Of a stretch of 64,000 nucleotides of DNA, positions 40,097-48,311 are shown one piece after another (the first letter of the stretch is position 1; each line of letters starts with the position of its first letter). The position numbers and the translations under genes are program-made. The notes under the pieces were generated by a model. It did not search any database. It worked only from the letters and a program-made list of their open reading frames with translations, and was not told the origin of the DNA. The DNA comes from PFJX01 sp040757575 (lineage in GTDB: Bacteria > Pseudomonadota > Gammaproteobacteria > Burkholderiales > Thiobacillaceae), in NCBI GenBank assembly GCA_040757575.1, contig JBFLXA010000007.1:1-64000 (forward strand), written 5' to 3'.

Positions 40097-41869
40097 ATGC
40101 GCGCCGCAGAAGAACACCACTTTGCCACCCACGACGGCACAGAACTTTTCTACCGCCACTGGCCCGCGCCAGCGGGGATGAGCGGAAACCCGGACCGGGC
40201 CCTGGTGCTGCTGCACCGGGGCCACGAGCATTCCGGCCGCCTGCAACACATCGTTGACGAACTGAACCTGGCGGATTTCGCCTGTTTTGCCTGGGACGCC
40301 CGGGGCCACGGCCGCTCCCCCGGCGAGCGGGGGGACAGCCCCAGCTTTGCCGCCTCGGTGAAGGATCTGGATGTCTTTACCCGCCATCTGGAACAGATGC
40401 ACGGCATCCCCCGGCAGAACATGGTGGTGGTGGCCCAGAGCGTGGGCGCCGTGCTGGCCGCCGCCTGGGCCCACGACTACGCGCCGCCGGTGCGGGGCCT
40501 GGTGCTCACCGCCCCGGCCTTCAAGGTGAAGCTCTACGTACCCCTGGCCCGGCCGGCCCTGGCCCTGTGGTACCGGCTGCGGGGCAATTTCTTCATCAGC
40601 TCCTACGTGAAGGCCAGGTTCCTCACCCACGACCCGGAGCGCATCGCCAGCTACGACGCCGACCCCCTCATCACCCGGAACATCTCCGCGCGGGTGTTGC
40701 TGGGCCTATACGACGCTGCGGAGCGGGTAGTGGCCGACGCCCAGGCCATCCGCCTGCCCACCCAGGTGCTGGTGTCCGACAGCGACTGGGTGGTGCACAC
40801 GGCCCCCCAGGAAGCCTTTTTCAACAACCTGGGTAGCCCGGTGAAGGAGCGCCATGTGCTGCCCGGCTTCTTCCACGACACCCTGGGGGAGAAGGACCGG
40901 GAGCAGGCCTTCGCCCACATCCGCGCCTTCATCGGCCGCCTGTTCGCCGCCTCGCCCGACCAGTTGATGCCCCGCCAGCCCCTGCTGGAGGCCCATCGGG
41001 CCGGCTACACCCGGGACGAGGAACAGGGTCTGCTCACCCCCCTGCCGGCCCTTTCGGCAAAGAACCTCCAGTTCGCCCTCACCCGCCTGTCCATGACCAC
41101 CCTGGGCCGCTTGTCTGAAGGCGTCCGGCTGGGTCTGGAAACCGGCTTCGATTCCGGCTCCACCCTGGATTACGTGTATCGCAACCAGGCCCGGGGCGCC
41201 CTGGGCCTGGGCCGGATCATTGACCGGGGTTACCTGGACGCGGTGGGCTGGCGGGGCATCCGGGTGCGCAAGCAGCATCTGGGGCAGGCCATTGCCGCCG
41301 CCGGGCAGCGGCTGGCCGCAGGGGGCCGGGCGCCCCGCATTCTCGACATCGCCGCCGGCCATGGCCGCTACGTCCTGGACGCCCTGGCGGGCCTCACCAC
41401 CCCCCCGGAAGCCATCCTGCTGCGGGACTACAGCGACCTGAACGTGCAGGCAGGCCGGGCCTTGATCGCCGAGCGGGGCCTGGGCGCCGTGGCCCGTTTC
41501 GAGCAGGGGGACGCCTTCGACGGCGAAGGACTGGCAAGCCTGAAGGACAGCGCCGCCCCCAACCTGGCCATCGTCTCCGGCCTGTACGAACTGTTCTCAG
41601 ACAACGCGCTGATCACCCGTTCTCTCACCGGCCTGGCCCGGGCAGTGGCGCCCGGCGGCTATCTCCTCTACACCGGCCAGCCCTGGCACCCCCAGGTGGA
41701 AATGATCGCCCGCACCCTCACCAGCCACCGGGACCACCAGCCCTGGGTGATGCGCCGCCGCACCCAGGCGGAAATGGACGCCCTGGTGGCGGAAGCCGGC
41801 TTCGAGAAGCTGGAACAGTGGACGGATGAATGGGGGATATTCACCGTGTCCCTTGCCAGGCAGGTTTGA
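40097..41869 (+). CDS. Fusion of an alpha/beta hydrolase and a class I methyltransferase
   Basis: A 590-residue cytoplasmic protein. Residues 1-290 are a lysophospholipase-like alpha/beta hydrolase (LHRGHEHSGR; WDARGHG; nucleophile region VVVAQSVGAVLA, an unusual AQSVG instead of GHSMG; acid in SDSDWVVH; His in GFFHDTL). Residues about 330-590 are a Rossmann methyltransferase with SAM motif I ILDIAAGHGRYVLDAL. It heads a coupled set with a PAP2-phosphatase and a phosphatidate cytidylyltransferase, so a lipid substrate is likely. The start is preceded by AGAGGTC. Confidence 0.88.
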   Translation: MRAAEEHHFATHDGTELFYRHWPAPAGMSGNPDRALVLLHRGHEHSGRLQHIVDELNLADFACFAWDARGHGRSPGERGDSPSFAASVKDLDVFTRHLEQMHGIPRQNMVVVAQSVGAVLAAAWAHDYAPPVRGLVLTAPAFKVKLYVPLARPALALWYRLRGNFFISSYVKARFLTHDPERIASYDADPLITRNISARVLLGLYDAAERVVADAQAIRLPTQVLVSDSDWVVHTAPQEAFFNNLGSPVKERHVLPGFFHDTLGEKDREQAFAHIRAFIGRLFAASPDQLMPRQPLLEAHRAGYTRDEEQGLLTPLPALSAKNLQFALTRLSMTTLGRLSEGVRLGLETGFDSGSTLDYVYRNQARGALGLGRIIDRGYLDAVGWRGIRVRKQHLGQAIAAAGQRLAAGGRAPRILDIAAGHGRYVLDALAGLTTPPEAILLRDYSDLNVQAGRALIAERGLGAVARFEQGDAFDGEGLASLKDSAAPNLAIVSGLYELFSDNALITRSLTGLARAVAPGGYLLYTGQPWHPQVEMIARTLTSHRDHQPWVMRRRTQAEMDALVAEAGFEKLEQWTDEWGIFTVSLARQV

Positions 41870-41879
41870 TTGGGGCGGA

Positions 41880-42046
41880 CGCTGACCCTCTCCCCCAGCC
41901 CTTTATGCCCGCACGGGTGCTCCCCCGCTTGCGGGGGAGGGGAGCCTGTCATCGGCCACTTCAGTGAAGGTAGGTACGGCTGGTATCCCATTAGCCCCTC
42001 GCCCGCAAGCGGGAGAGGGGTGCGCGGCAGCGCGGGAGAGGGTCAT
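41880..42046. repeat. GC-rich palindromic repeat pair (intergenic)
   Basis: An inverted pair of the CCCTCTCCC family: ACCCTCTCCCCCAGCCC with CTCCCCCGCTTGCGGGGGAG at about 41884-41943, and GCCCCTCGCCCGCAAGCGGG with GCGCGGGAGAGGGTC at about 41994-42044. It fills the space between the fusion gene and the next gene and supplies the sequence immediately before its start codon. Confidence 0.85.
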
Positions 42047-42051
42047 TCACC

Positions 42052-43380
42052 ATGACTGAGCCTCCCCCCCGCCCCTGGCGCCGTGCCCTGGTCTGGCTGC
42101 TGTGCCTGGGGCCCTTCTTCTTCGCCAGCTACGGCTTCGCCACCTGGGTCACCAGCCAGCGCTCTGACGTGGGGGTGATCGTCTTCGCCTGGGAACGGCA
42201 CATCCCCTTCCTGCCCTGGACCATCCTGCCCTATTGGCTCATCGACCTGCTCTACGGCCTGTCCCTGTTCCTGCGCCCTACAAAGGCTGCTCTTGACCGC
42301 CACGCCCAGCGCCTGCTGCTGGCCCAGATCGTCGCTGTGGCCTGCTTTCTGCTCTTTCCCCTGCGCTTTTCCGTGGAGCGGCCGGCGGTGGACGGTCTGT
42401 TCGGCACCCTGTTCGCCCTGCTGGGTCAGTTCGACAAACCCTTCAACCAGGCCCCCTCCCTGCACATCGCCCTCATGGTGCTGCTGTGGAGCGTCTATCT
42501 GAAAGACCTGCCCCGGGCCTGGCGCTGGCCGGTGCATGTCACCTTCGCCCTCATCGGCGTTTCCGTGCTCACCACCTGGCAACACCACTTCATCGACGTG
42601 CCCACGGGCCTGCTGCTGGGCTGGGGCTGCCTGTGGCTGCTGCCCGACACCGGCCCCATTCCCCTGGCCGGCCTGGGCCTCAACACGAGCCTGCCCCGTC
42701 GAAGGCTGGCTGTGCGCTACGCCCTTGGGGCTGGGGTCTGCGCGCTCCTGGCGGGCCTGGGGGGCGGCTGGCTCTGGCTGCTCTGGCCCGGCCTAGCCCT
42801 GGCCCTGGTGGCCGCCGCCTACCTGGCCCTGGGCCCCGGAGCCTTCCAGAAACAGGCCGACGGCCGCCTGAGCGCCGCCGCCCGGGCCCTGTTGGCGCCC
42901 TACCTGCTGGGGGCCCGGCTCAACGCCCGGGCCTGGACCTGGCGCCAGCCCCCCGCCGTGGAAATCGCCCCCGGCCTGCTGCTGGGCCCCCTGCCCGGGC
43001 CCAATGACCTGGACCGCCCGGGGGCCGCTGCCCTGCTGGACCTGGCGGCTGAGCTGCCCTGGCCATCCAGCGGCCATCCCTACCGCAACGTGCCCCTGCT
43101 GGACCTGGTACCCCCCAGCCCGGAACAGATCGACGCCGCCATCCAGGCTCTGGACGAACTACGCCGCCTGACCCCGGGGCCGGTGCTGGTGAGCTGCGCC
43201 CTGGGCCTGTCCCGCAGCGCCCTGGTGGTGGCCGCCTGGCTCCTGGCCCAACGCCAAGCCGCCAGCCCGGAAGCAGCCCTGGAACAGGTGCGTCGGCGCA
43301 AACCCGCCGTGGTCCTGGGCCCCGCCCACCAGGCTGCGCTGCATGCCTGGTGGCGCCAGGCCAGGGGGACCCCGGCATGA
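42052..43380 (+). CDS. PAP2-like and dual-specificity phosphatase fusion membrane protein
   Basis: A 442-residue membrane protein. The first 280 residues hold about six to eight membrane segments with PAP2-type motifs (PSLHIALMVLL; then HHFIDVPTGLLLGW). Residues about 300-435 are a cytoplasmic dual-specificity phosphatase domain with the CX5R signature CALGLSRS (Cys382, Arg388). PAP2 enzymes remove phosphate from phosphatidate-like lipids; the second domain resembles PTPMT1-type lipid phosphatases. Its stop overlaps the next gene (ATGA). Confidence 0.88.
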   Translation: MTEPPPRPWRRALVWLLCLGPFFFASYGFATWVTSQRSDVGVIVFAWERHIPFLPWTILPYWLIDLLYGLSLFLRPTKAALDRHAQRLLLAQIVAVACFLLFPLRFSVERPAVDGLFGTLFALLGQFDKPFNQAPSLHIALMVLLWSVYLKDLPRAWRWPVHVTFALIGVSVLTTWQHHFIDVPTGLLLGWGCLWLLPDTGPIPLAGLGLNTSLPRRRLAVRYALGAGVCALLAGLGGGWLWLLWPGLALALVAAAYLALGPGAFQKQADGRLSAAARALLAPYLLGARLNARAWTWRQPPAVEIAPGLLLGPLPGPNDLDRPGAAALLDLAAELPWPSSGHPYRNVPLLDLVPPSPEQIDAAIQALDELRRLTPGPVLVSCALGLSRSALVVAAWLLAQRQAASPEAALEQVRRRKPAVVLGPAHQAALHAWWRQARGTPA

Positions 43381-43808
43381 CACCCCAGGCCTGGCAGATC
43401 CACCTGGCCCTGGGCCTGTGCCGAGGGGGGCGTTTGCTGGTGCTGGCCTCCCTGGTGCTCACGGCCCTGGCGTTTTCCGGCACCTGGCTTTATGGCTCCG
43501 CCCCCTCCGTCATTCAACAGTTGCTGGGCAGCCTCGCCGCCCTGATGTTGCTGCCCGTGCTTTACCTGGGCCTGCGCCTGGAAATAGACCGGGGCCTGTT
43601 CCAGCGCCTGGCCCAGGCCCAGGACAGCCTGCCGCAAAACCTGGACACCCTGGACACGGCCCTGGCGGAACTGGGCTGGAAACCCACCCCCGCCCGGCCC
43701 CGTCCCCTGGCGGACCGGGTAGCCGGCCTGGCCCGGCTGACCAAGGGGCTGGGGGCACTGATCGTCGCCCAACTGCTCATGCTTATCCTCGTAAACTTGG
43801 CTGGATGA
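43377..43808 (+). CDS. Small membrane protein of unknown function in lipid operon
   Basis: A 143-residue protein with two N-terminal hydrophobic segments (about 17-35 and 42-60), a soluble helical middle (RLAQAQDSLPQNLDTLDTAL) and one C-terminal segment (GALIVAQLLMLILVNLAG). Both ends overlap neighbours by ATGA, so it is translated with the phosphatase and the cytidylyltransferase. It is not recognised. Confidence 0.7.
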   Translation: MTPQAWQIHLALGLCRGGRLLVLASLVLTALAFSGTWLYGSAPSVIQQLLGSLAALMLLPVLYLGLRLEIDRGLFQRLAQAQDSLPQNLDTLDTALAELGWKPTPARPRPLADRVAGLARLTKGLGALIVAQLLMLILVNLAG

Positions 43809-44581
43809 CGGACATCCTGCCGCTCCCCCCGGACGCCCAAACCCTGGTACTGGTCATCCTGGCCACCCTGGGCCTGGGCTCCGCCGTGGCCTGGGTGCTC
43901 AAGCGCGCCGTAGCCCGGGGCCGGCCCCACGGGGTCATCGACAACATCGGCCAGCGCATGGGGGCCTGGTGGATCATGGCGGCCCTGCTGGGCAGCGCCT
44001 TTCTGCTAGGCAGGCCCGGGGTGGTGCTGCTCTTCGCCGGCGTCGCCATCTTGGCCCTGCATGAATTCCTCACCGCAGGCGGTCCGGCAGGGGGGCGGAC
44101 CCTGGTGGGCTTGGGCATCGCGTCCGGGGTCGGCTTCGCCCCGGCCCTGCTCTGGCTGGATCTGCCCGGCCACCCGGACCGGGGCGGCTATCTGCTCATG
44201 TTCCTGCTCATGGTGAGCCAGTTGGGGGACGTGTTCCAGTACATCTGGGGCAAGCTCTTCGGCCGCCACCCCCTGGCCCCCCGCATCTCGCCCGCCAAGA
44301 CCCTGGAAGGCCTGGCGGGCGGCCTGGCCAGCGCCGCCGCCCTGGGCGCCGCCCTGGCCTGGATGACCCCCTTCACCCCCTTGCAGGGCGCCGGCATGGC
44401 CCTGGGCATCGTCAGCCTGGGCGTAACCGGCGGGCTGCTGCTATCGGCAGAAAAACGCCGCCGGGGCATCAAGGACTGGGGCACCCGCCTGCCCGGCCAC
44501 GGCGGCATGCTGGACCGGGTGGATTCGGTATTCCTTTCCGCGCCAGGGTTCTATGGCGCCCTGTGGCTGGGGTGGGGGTGA
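43805..44581 (+). CDS. Phosphatidate cytidylyltransferase (CDS family)
   Basis: A 258-residue membrane enzyme that makes CDP-diacylglycerol from phosphatidate and CTP. The family signature is clear: SPAKTLEGLAGG and the KDWGTRLPGHGGMLDRVDSV block with its conserved aspartates, in about seven membrane segments. Given its operon with phosphatases and the hydrolase-methyltransferase it is probably a second copy (paralog) outside the usual cdsA locus; this is inference. The start overlaps the previous stop (ATGA). Confidence 0.92.
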   Translation: MTDILPLPPDAQTLVLVILATLGLGSAVAWVLKRAVARGRPHGVIDNIGQRMGAWWIMAALLGSAFLLGRPGVVLLFAGVAILALHEFLTAGGPAGGRTLVGLGIASGVGFAPALLWLDLPGHPDRGGYLLMFLLMVSQLGDVFQYIWGKLFGRHPLAPRISPAKTLEGLAGGLASAAALGAALAWMTPFTPLQGAGMALGIVSLGVTGGLLLSAEKRRRGIKDWGTRLPGHGGMLDRVDSVFLSAPGFYGALWLGWG

Positions 44582-44604
44582 GCTGCCCTGCCGAATTCCG
44601 CTTC

Positions 44605-45198
44605 TTAGGCGCCCTTGCGCAGCCAGACAACCAGCGCCCCCAGCAGCAGCCCGGCCACGGCGCCGCCGATGCCGGTTTTCCAGGCGGCGGACTTGGCTTC
44701 TTCGATGAGGTCGTTGGTGAAGACGTTGCCGGACAAGTGCAGGGCGGCCACTTTCCACTGGCCGTCCTCTTTGACGGAGACGGAACTCCAGCGGGAATCC
44801 AGGCTGAAGGGGGCCCGGGACACGGGGTGGAAGGTGTCCCGCATGCTGCCGTCGGCCACGGCCACGTCGCCGTAGAAACGGGCGTGGGCGCCGATCTCGG
44901 CGGCGGTGGTGTATTTGTCGATGAAGCGGTCCGGGCCTTTCACCATGCGGTGGTAGTAAGCGCGAATCTCATCGTGCCCCCGGGATATCTGGCCGTTGAG
45001 CCAGGTGATCGTGGCATCCGGGGTCATCTGGGCCACCATGCGTTCCACGTCCTGGGCGTTGATGGCGTCTTCCATGGCATGGAAGACCGCGATGAGGGCC
45101 TGGCGGTCGGCGGCGTGGGGGTCGTTTTCCATGGCCAGGGCGGGGCCGGCGGGCAGGATGGGCAGGGTCAGGACCATCATCAGCGGCAGCAGGCGCAT
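44605..45198 (-). CDS. Exported NTF2/SnoaL-like protein with C-terminal anchor
   Basis: A 197-residue protein: signal peptide (MRLLPLMMVLTLPILPAGPA), an NTF2-like domain of the DUF4440/SgcJ type (about 30-150; ALIAVFHAMEDAINAQDVER, PDATITWLNGQISRG) and a C-terminal transmembrane helix (GGAVAGLLLGALVVWLRKGA). It probably faces the periplasm. Members bind small ligands or act as isomerases, so the role is unknown. It converges on the cytidylyltransferase. Confidence 0.75.
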   Translation of the reverse strand: MRLLPLMMVLTLPILPAGPALAMENDPHAADRQALIAVFHAMEDAINAQDVERMVAQMTPDATITWLNGQISRGHDEIRAYYHRMVKGPDRFIDKYTTAAEIGAHARFYGDVAVADGSMRDTFHPVSRAPFSLDSRWSSVSVKEDGQWKVAALHLSGNVFTNDLIEEAKSAAWKTGIGGAVAGLLLGALVVWLRKGA

Positions 45199-45334
45199 GG
45201 GGTTCTCCTAGGATGGGGGCGTTGCGGGGGGGATGGTAGCGCCAAGGACGCTGGCCTGGGGAGTGGGATCAGTAGGTGAACTGCCTACCCCATAAAACCG
45301 TCATCCCGCGCAGACGGGGACTTTTCGGATCTTC

Positions 45335-45751
45335 TCAGACGTATTCCTTCATGGCCCGGCGCCGGCCGGGCTTTTTCTTCATGATCACCACGCCCTTCAC
45401 CACGGCTTCGATGCTGTCGATGGGGATGTTGGGGTAGAGGGGGTTGAGGGGCTTGAGCATCCAGCCGTCCGGGTGTTTGACCAGCTGGCGGAATATGTAG
45501 CGCTCATCCTCGTTTTCCAGGTGTTCCAGGTAGGCGATGACGTAGGAACCGTCCCGGGCCACGCCTTCCGGTTCCACGACGATGATCTCGCCTTCCACGA
45601 ATTCGGGCAGCATGGATTCCCCCAGCACCATGAGGGCGTAGGGTTCGCCGCTGGCGCAGGAGGATGCCAGGGCGTCCTCGGGGCTCTGGGCGGCTTCCCC
45701 GGCCGGTTTCACCGGGATGGGGAAGGGTTTGGGGGTGGGTTTGTCAGACAT
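45335..45751 (-). CDS. LexA-like S24 peptidase domain protein without DNA-binding domain
   Basis: A 138-residue protein with the S24/LexA catalytic fold only: nucleophile Ser46 in VLGESMLPEFVEGE and general base Lys92 in IFRQLVKHPDG. The first 30 residues are a proline/alanine-rich lead with no helix-turn-helix. Similar stand-alone proteins resemble UmuD. Its ATG overlaps the mutL stop by one base (TAATG), so it is translated with the mismatch repair gene. No umuC is present. Confidence 0.82.
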   Translation of the reverse strand: MSDKPTPKPFPIPVKPAGEAAQSPEDALASSCASGEPYALMVLGESMLPEFVEGEIIVVEPEGVARDGSYVIAYLEHLENEDERYIFRQLVKHPDGWMLKPLNPLYPNIPIDSIEAVVKGVVIMKKKPGRRRAMKEYV

Positions 45752-47589
45752 TACTTTCCTCGCATGAATAACTTGTCCAGGTCCGCCAGGGTGAGCTGGA
45801 ACCAGGTGGGCCGGCCGTGGTTGCACTGGTCCGCCCGTTCGGTGGCTTCCATGTCCCGCAGCAGGGCGTTCATTTCCGGCAGACTCAGGCGACGGTTGGC
45901 CCGCACCGCGCCGTGGCAGGCCAGGGTGGCCAGCAGTTCGTTGCGGCGGGCGGTCAGGGCGCCAGAAATACCGAATTCCCCCACGTCCTTCAACACCTCC
46001 CGGGCCAGGGTTTCTCCGTCGGCGTCTTTCAACAGCGCCGGCAGGGCCCGCACCGCCAGGTGGGTGGGGGAGACGGGAGCGATCTCGAAGCCCAGGCCCG
46101 CCAGGGCTTCACCCGCTTCTTCCACCACCGCCATTTCCCGGCTGGTGGCGGCGAAGACCACGGGGATGAGCAGGGGCTGGCTGGCCATCTGCCGGGCATC
46201 CAGGGCGGTTTTAAGCCGTTCGTAGACGATGCGTTCGTGGGCGGCGTGCATGTCCACCACCACCAGGCCCTTGTGGTTCTGGGCCAGCACGTAGATGCCG
46301 GAAAGCTGACCCAGGGCGTAGCCCAGGGGGGGGCCGGATTCCGAGGCGTCGAGTGCCGGGCCGGCTGGTGTAGCAGTCGCCAGGGCCTCGGCCACCACGG
46401 CGTAGTAGGCGGCGGGCTCGGCCAGGGGCAAGGCTGGCTGATGGGGCTTGAAGGAGGAACCCGGGCCCAAGGCCGCCCCCGTGCTCAGCCCCGTCCTCTT
46501 CACCGTCGCCCCCGGGAAGGCGGGGGCCCAGGACGGCGACTGGATTTCCGCTTCGCCGGGTACGACGGCGTCCCGGGCAACCGTGGCCCCCAAGGCCTCT
46601 TCCAGGGCATGGAACACAAACTGGTGGATGCCCCGGGATTCCCGGAAGCGCACTTCCGTCTTGGCCGGATGCACGTTCACGTCCACGGCCTGGGGGGGCA
46701 GTTCCAGGAACAGGGCGTAGGCCGGATGGCGGTCGTGGTGGAGCACGTCCCGGTAGGCTTCCCGCACGGCATGGGTGAGCAGCTTGTCGCGCACGAAGCG
46801 GCCGTTGACGAACAGATATTGGGCGTCCCGCCCGGCCCGGGAATAGGCCGGCAGGCCCGCCAGGCCATAAAGCCGCAGGCCCCCGGCCTGGGCGTCCAGG
46901 GTGCGGGCGGCGGCCGCAAAGTCGTCCCCCAGAATGGCCAGTGCCCGGGCCTGCCAGTCGCTGGCGGGGAAACGCCGGGCCACCCGGCCGTTGTGGCTGA
47001 GGGTGAAAGCGCATTGGGGATGGGCCAGGGCGAGGCGGCAGAAGGCATCGTCGCAGTGGCCGTATTCCGTGGCCGGGGTTTTCAGAAATTTGCGCCGGGC
47101 GGGGGTGTTGAAGAACAGGTCCCGTACCTCCACCACGGTCCCCGCCGCCAGGGCGGCCGGCTCCGGGGCGCTGATGCGGCCGTCCAGGCCCGCCAGCTTC
47201 CAGGCGTGGGCGCCGCTGGCATGGCGGCTGGTGAGGGTCAGGCGGGAAACGGCGGCGATGCTGGCCAGGGCCTCGCCCCGGAAGCCCAGGCTGGCCACGC
47301 ATTCCAGGTCATCCAGGCTGGCGATCTTGCTGGTGGCGTGGCGGGTCAGGGCCAGGGACAGGTCGTCCCTGGAAATGCCGGCACCATCGTCCGTCACCCG
47401 CATGAGGCGGATGCCCCCCTCTTCCAGTTCCACCCGGATGTCCCGGGCGCCGGCATCCAGGCTGTTTTCCAGGATTTCCTTGAGGGCGGAAGCCGGGCGC
47501 TCCACCACCTCCCCGGCGGCAATCTGGGAGATGAGCAGGTCCGGCAGGAGGCGGATGCTGGGCGGGAGAGTCGGGGCAAGTTCAGCCAT
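45751..47589 (-). CDS. mutL: DNA mismatch repair protein MutL (endonuclease type)
   Basis: A 612-residue MutL. The N-terminal GHKL ATPase has GEVVERPASALKEILENSLD, DDGAGI, TRHATSKI and GFRGEALASIA. A Pro/Ala linker (about 340-410) precedes a dimerisation/endonuclease domain with DMHAAHERIVYE (the DQHAx2Ex4E motif with Met for Gln), ACHGAVRANRRLS and CNHGRPT, so it should nick DNA itself, as in bacteria lacking MutH. Start ATG 47589 matches the family. It is coupled to the S24 peptidase gene. Confidence 0.95.
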   Translation of the reverse strand: MAELAPTLPPSIRLLPDLLISQIAAGEVVERPASALKEILENSLDAGARDIRVELEEGGIRLMRVTDDGAGISRDDLSLALTRHATSKIASLDDLECVASLGFRGEALASIAAVSRLTLTSRHASGAHAWKLAGLDGRISAPEPAALAAGTVVEVRDLFFNTPARRKFLKTPATEYGHCDDAFCRLALAHPQCAFTLSHNGRVARRFPASDWQARALAILGDDFAAAARTLDAQAGGLRLYGLAGLPAYSRAGRDAQYLFVNGRFVRDKLLTHAVREAYRDVLHHDRHPAYALFLELPPQAVDVNVHPAKTEVRFRESRGIHQFVFHALEEALGATVARDAVVPGEAEIQSPSWAPAFPGATVKRTGLSTGAALGPGSSFKPHQPALPLAEPAAYYAVVAEALATATPAGPALDASESGPPLGYALGQLSGIYVLAQNHKGLVVVDMHAAHERIVYERLKTALDARQMASQPLLIPVVFAATSREMAVVEEAGEALAGLGFEIAPVSPTHLAVRALPALLKDADGETLAREVLKDVGEFGISGALTARRNELLATLACHGAVRANRRLSLPEMNALLRDMEATERADQCNHGRPTWFQLTLADLDKLFMRGK

Positions 47590-47675
47590 GGGGGCGGATT
47601 TTACCCTCCTGCCGGGGCGGACCCTTGAACCAGGGCCTGCTTAATGCTGGGGTAAGAAAACATCTTGAAAGCTTT

Positions 47676-47738
47676 CCCTCTCCCGCGCTGCCGCGCACCC
47701 CTCCCCCGCATGCGGGGGAGGGGCTGGGGGAGAGGGTC
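47676..47738. repeat. GC-rich palindromic repeat (intergenic)
   Basis: CCCTCTCCCGCGCTGCCGCG, CCCCTCCCCCGCATGCGGGGGAGG and CTGGGGGAGAGGGTC form one long hairpin between the mutL start and the end of the Met-rich gene. It shares the CCCTCTCCC/GGGAGAGGG arms and the CTCCCCCGCxTGCGGGGGAG core with the elements near 41.9 and 56.1 kb. Confidence 0.85.
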
Positions 47739-47761
47739 AGTCTAGCTTCCTGCGAACATCA

Positions 47762-48205
47762 TCAATTGCGCATCATCATCTTCATCATCATCTGCATCAT
47801 GTCCAGGCGCTTTTCCAGGTCATCGATGCGGTCTTCCAGGGCCTCGGCCCGGGGGCAACTGTGTTGGCACCCCTGCTTGCCCATCATGCCCTTGCCGTCC
47901 CGGTCGCAATGCTTGCCCTTGGCCATCATGCCCATGCCGGGCCCCATGCCGGAGCCCTCGCCTTGCATCATCATGCCCTGCCCCTTGCCGGGGCCCATGC
48001 CGGATTTGTCGCACTTCTTGCCCATGCCCATGCCCATGCCGCGGCCGGCGTTGCCCGCCTGAGCCATGTCCTCCAGGGCGGGGGCCGCAGCCGCCGTGGC
48101 GGGGGCTGCTTCCAGGGCTGGGGCTTCCTGGGCCGTGGCGGACAAGGGCAAGGCCAGCAGGGACATCAGGGACACGGCCAGCAGGTGACGATTCAAGGTT
48201 TTCAT
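47762..48205 (-). CDS. Methionine- and cysteine-rich exported protein
   Basis: A 147-residue exported protein: signal peptide (MKTLNRHLLAVSLMSLLALP), an Ala/Pro spacer, then a methionine/glycine-rich segment (GRGMGMGMGKKCDKSGMG, GEGSGMGPGMGMMAKGKHCD) with single cysteines, and a C-terminal coiled coil (RAEALEDRIDDLEKRLDMMQ) ending in repeated MM. Such Met/Cys/His content suits soft-metal (copper) binding in the periplasm. It is inference; no known family is matched. Confidence 0.75.
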   Translation of the reverse strand: MKTLNRHLLAVSLMSLLALPLSATAQEAPALEAAPATAAAAPALEDMAQAGNAGRGMGMGMGKKCDKSGMGPGKGQGMMMQGEGSGMGPGMGMMAKGKHCDRDGKGMMGKQGCQHSCPRAEALEDRIDDLEKRLDMMQMMMKMMMRN

Positions 48206-48311
48206 TGCGGTCTCCTCGGGGTTGGGCGTCTCCAGTACGGGACGCCGAATATGAACGGATCAGGCAGGTTGGAGCTTAACAAGCCGGGCCAGTTCCCGTC
48301 GGGCTGTCTGA

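Noticed and set aside
45817..47628. 603-codon open frame on the plus strand
   Set aside because: It is antisense to mutL, whose ATPase and endonuclease motifs are intact.
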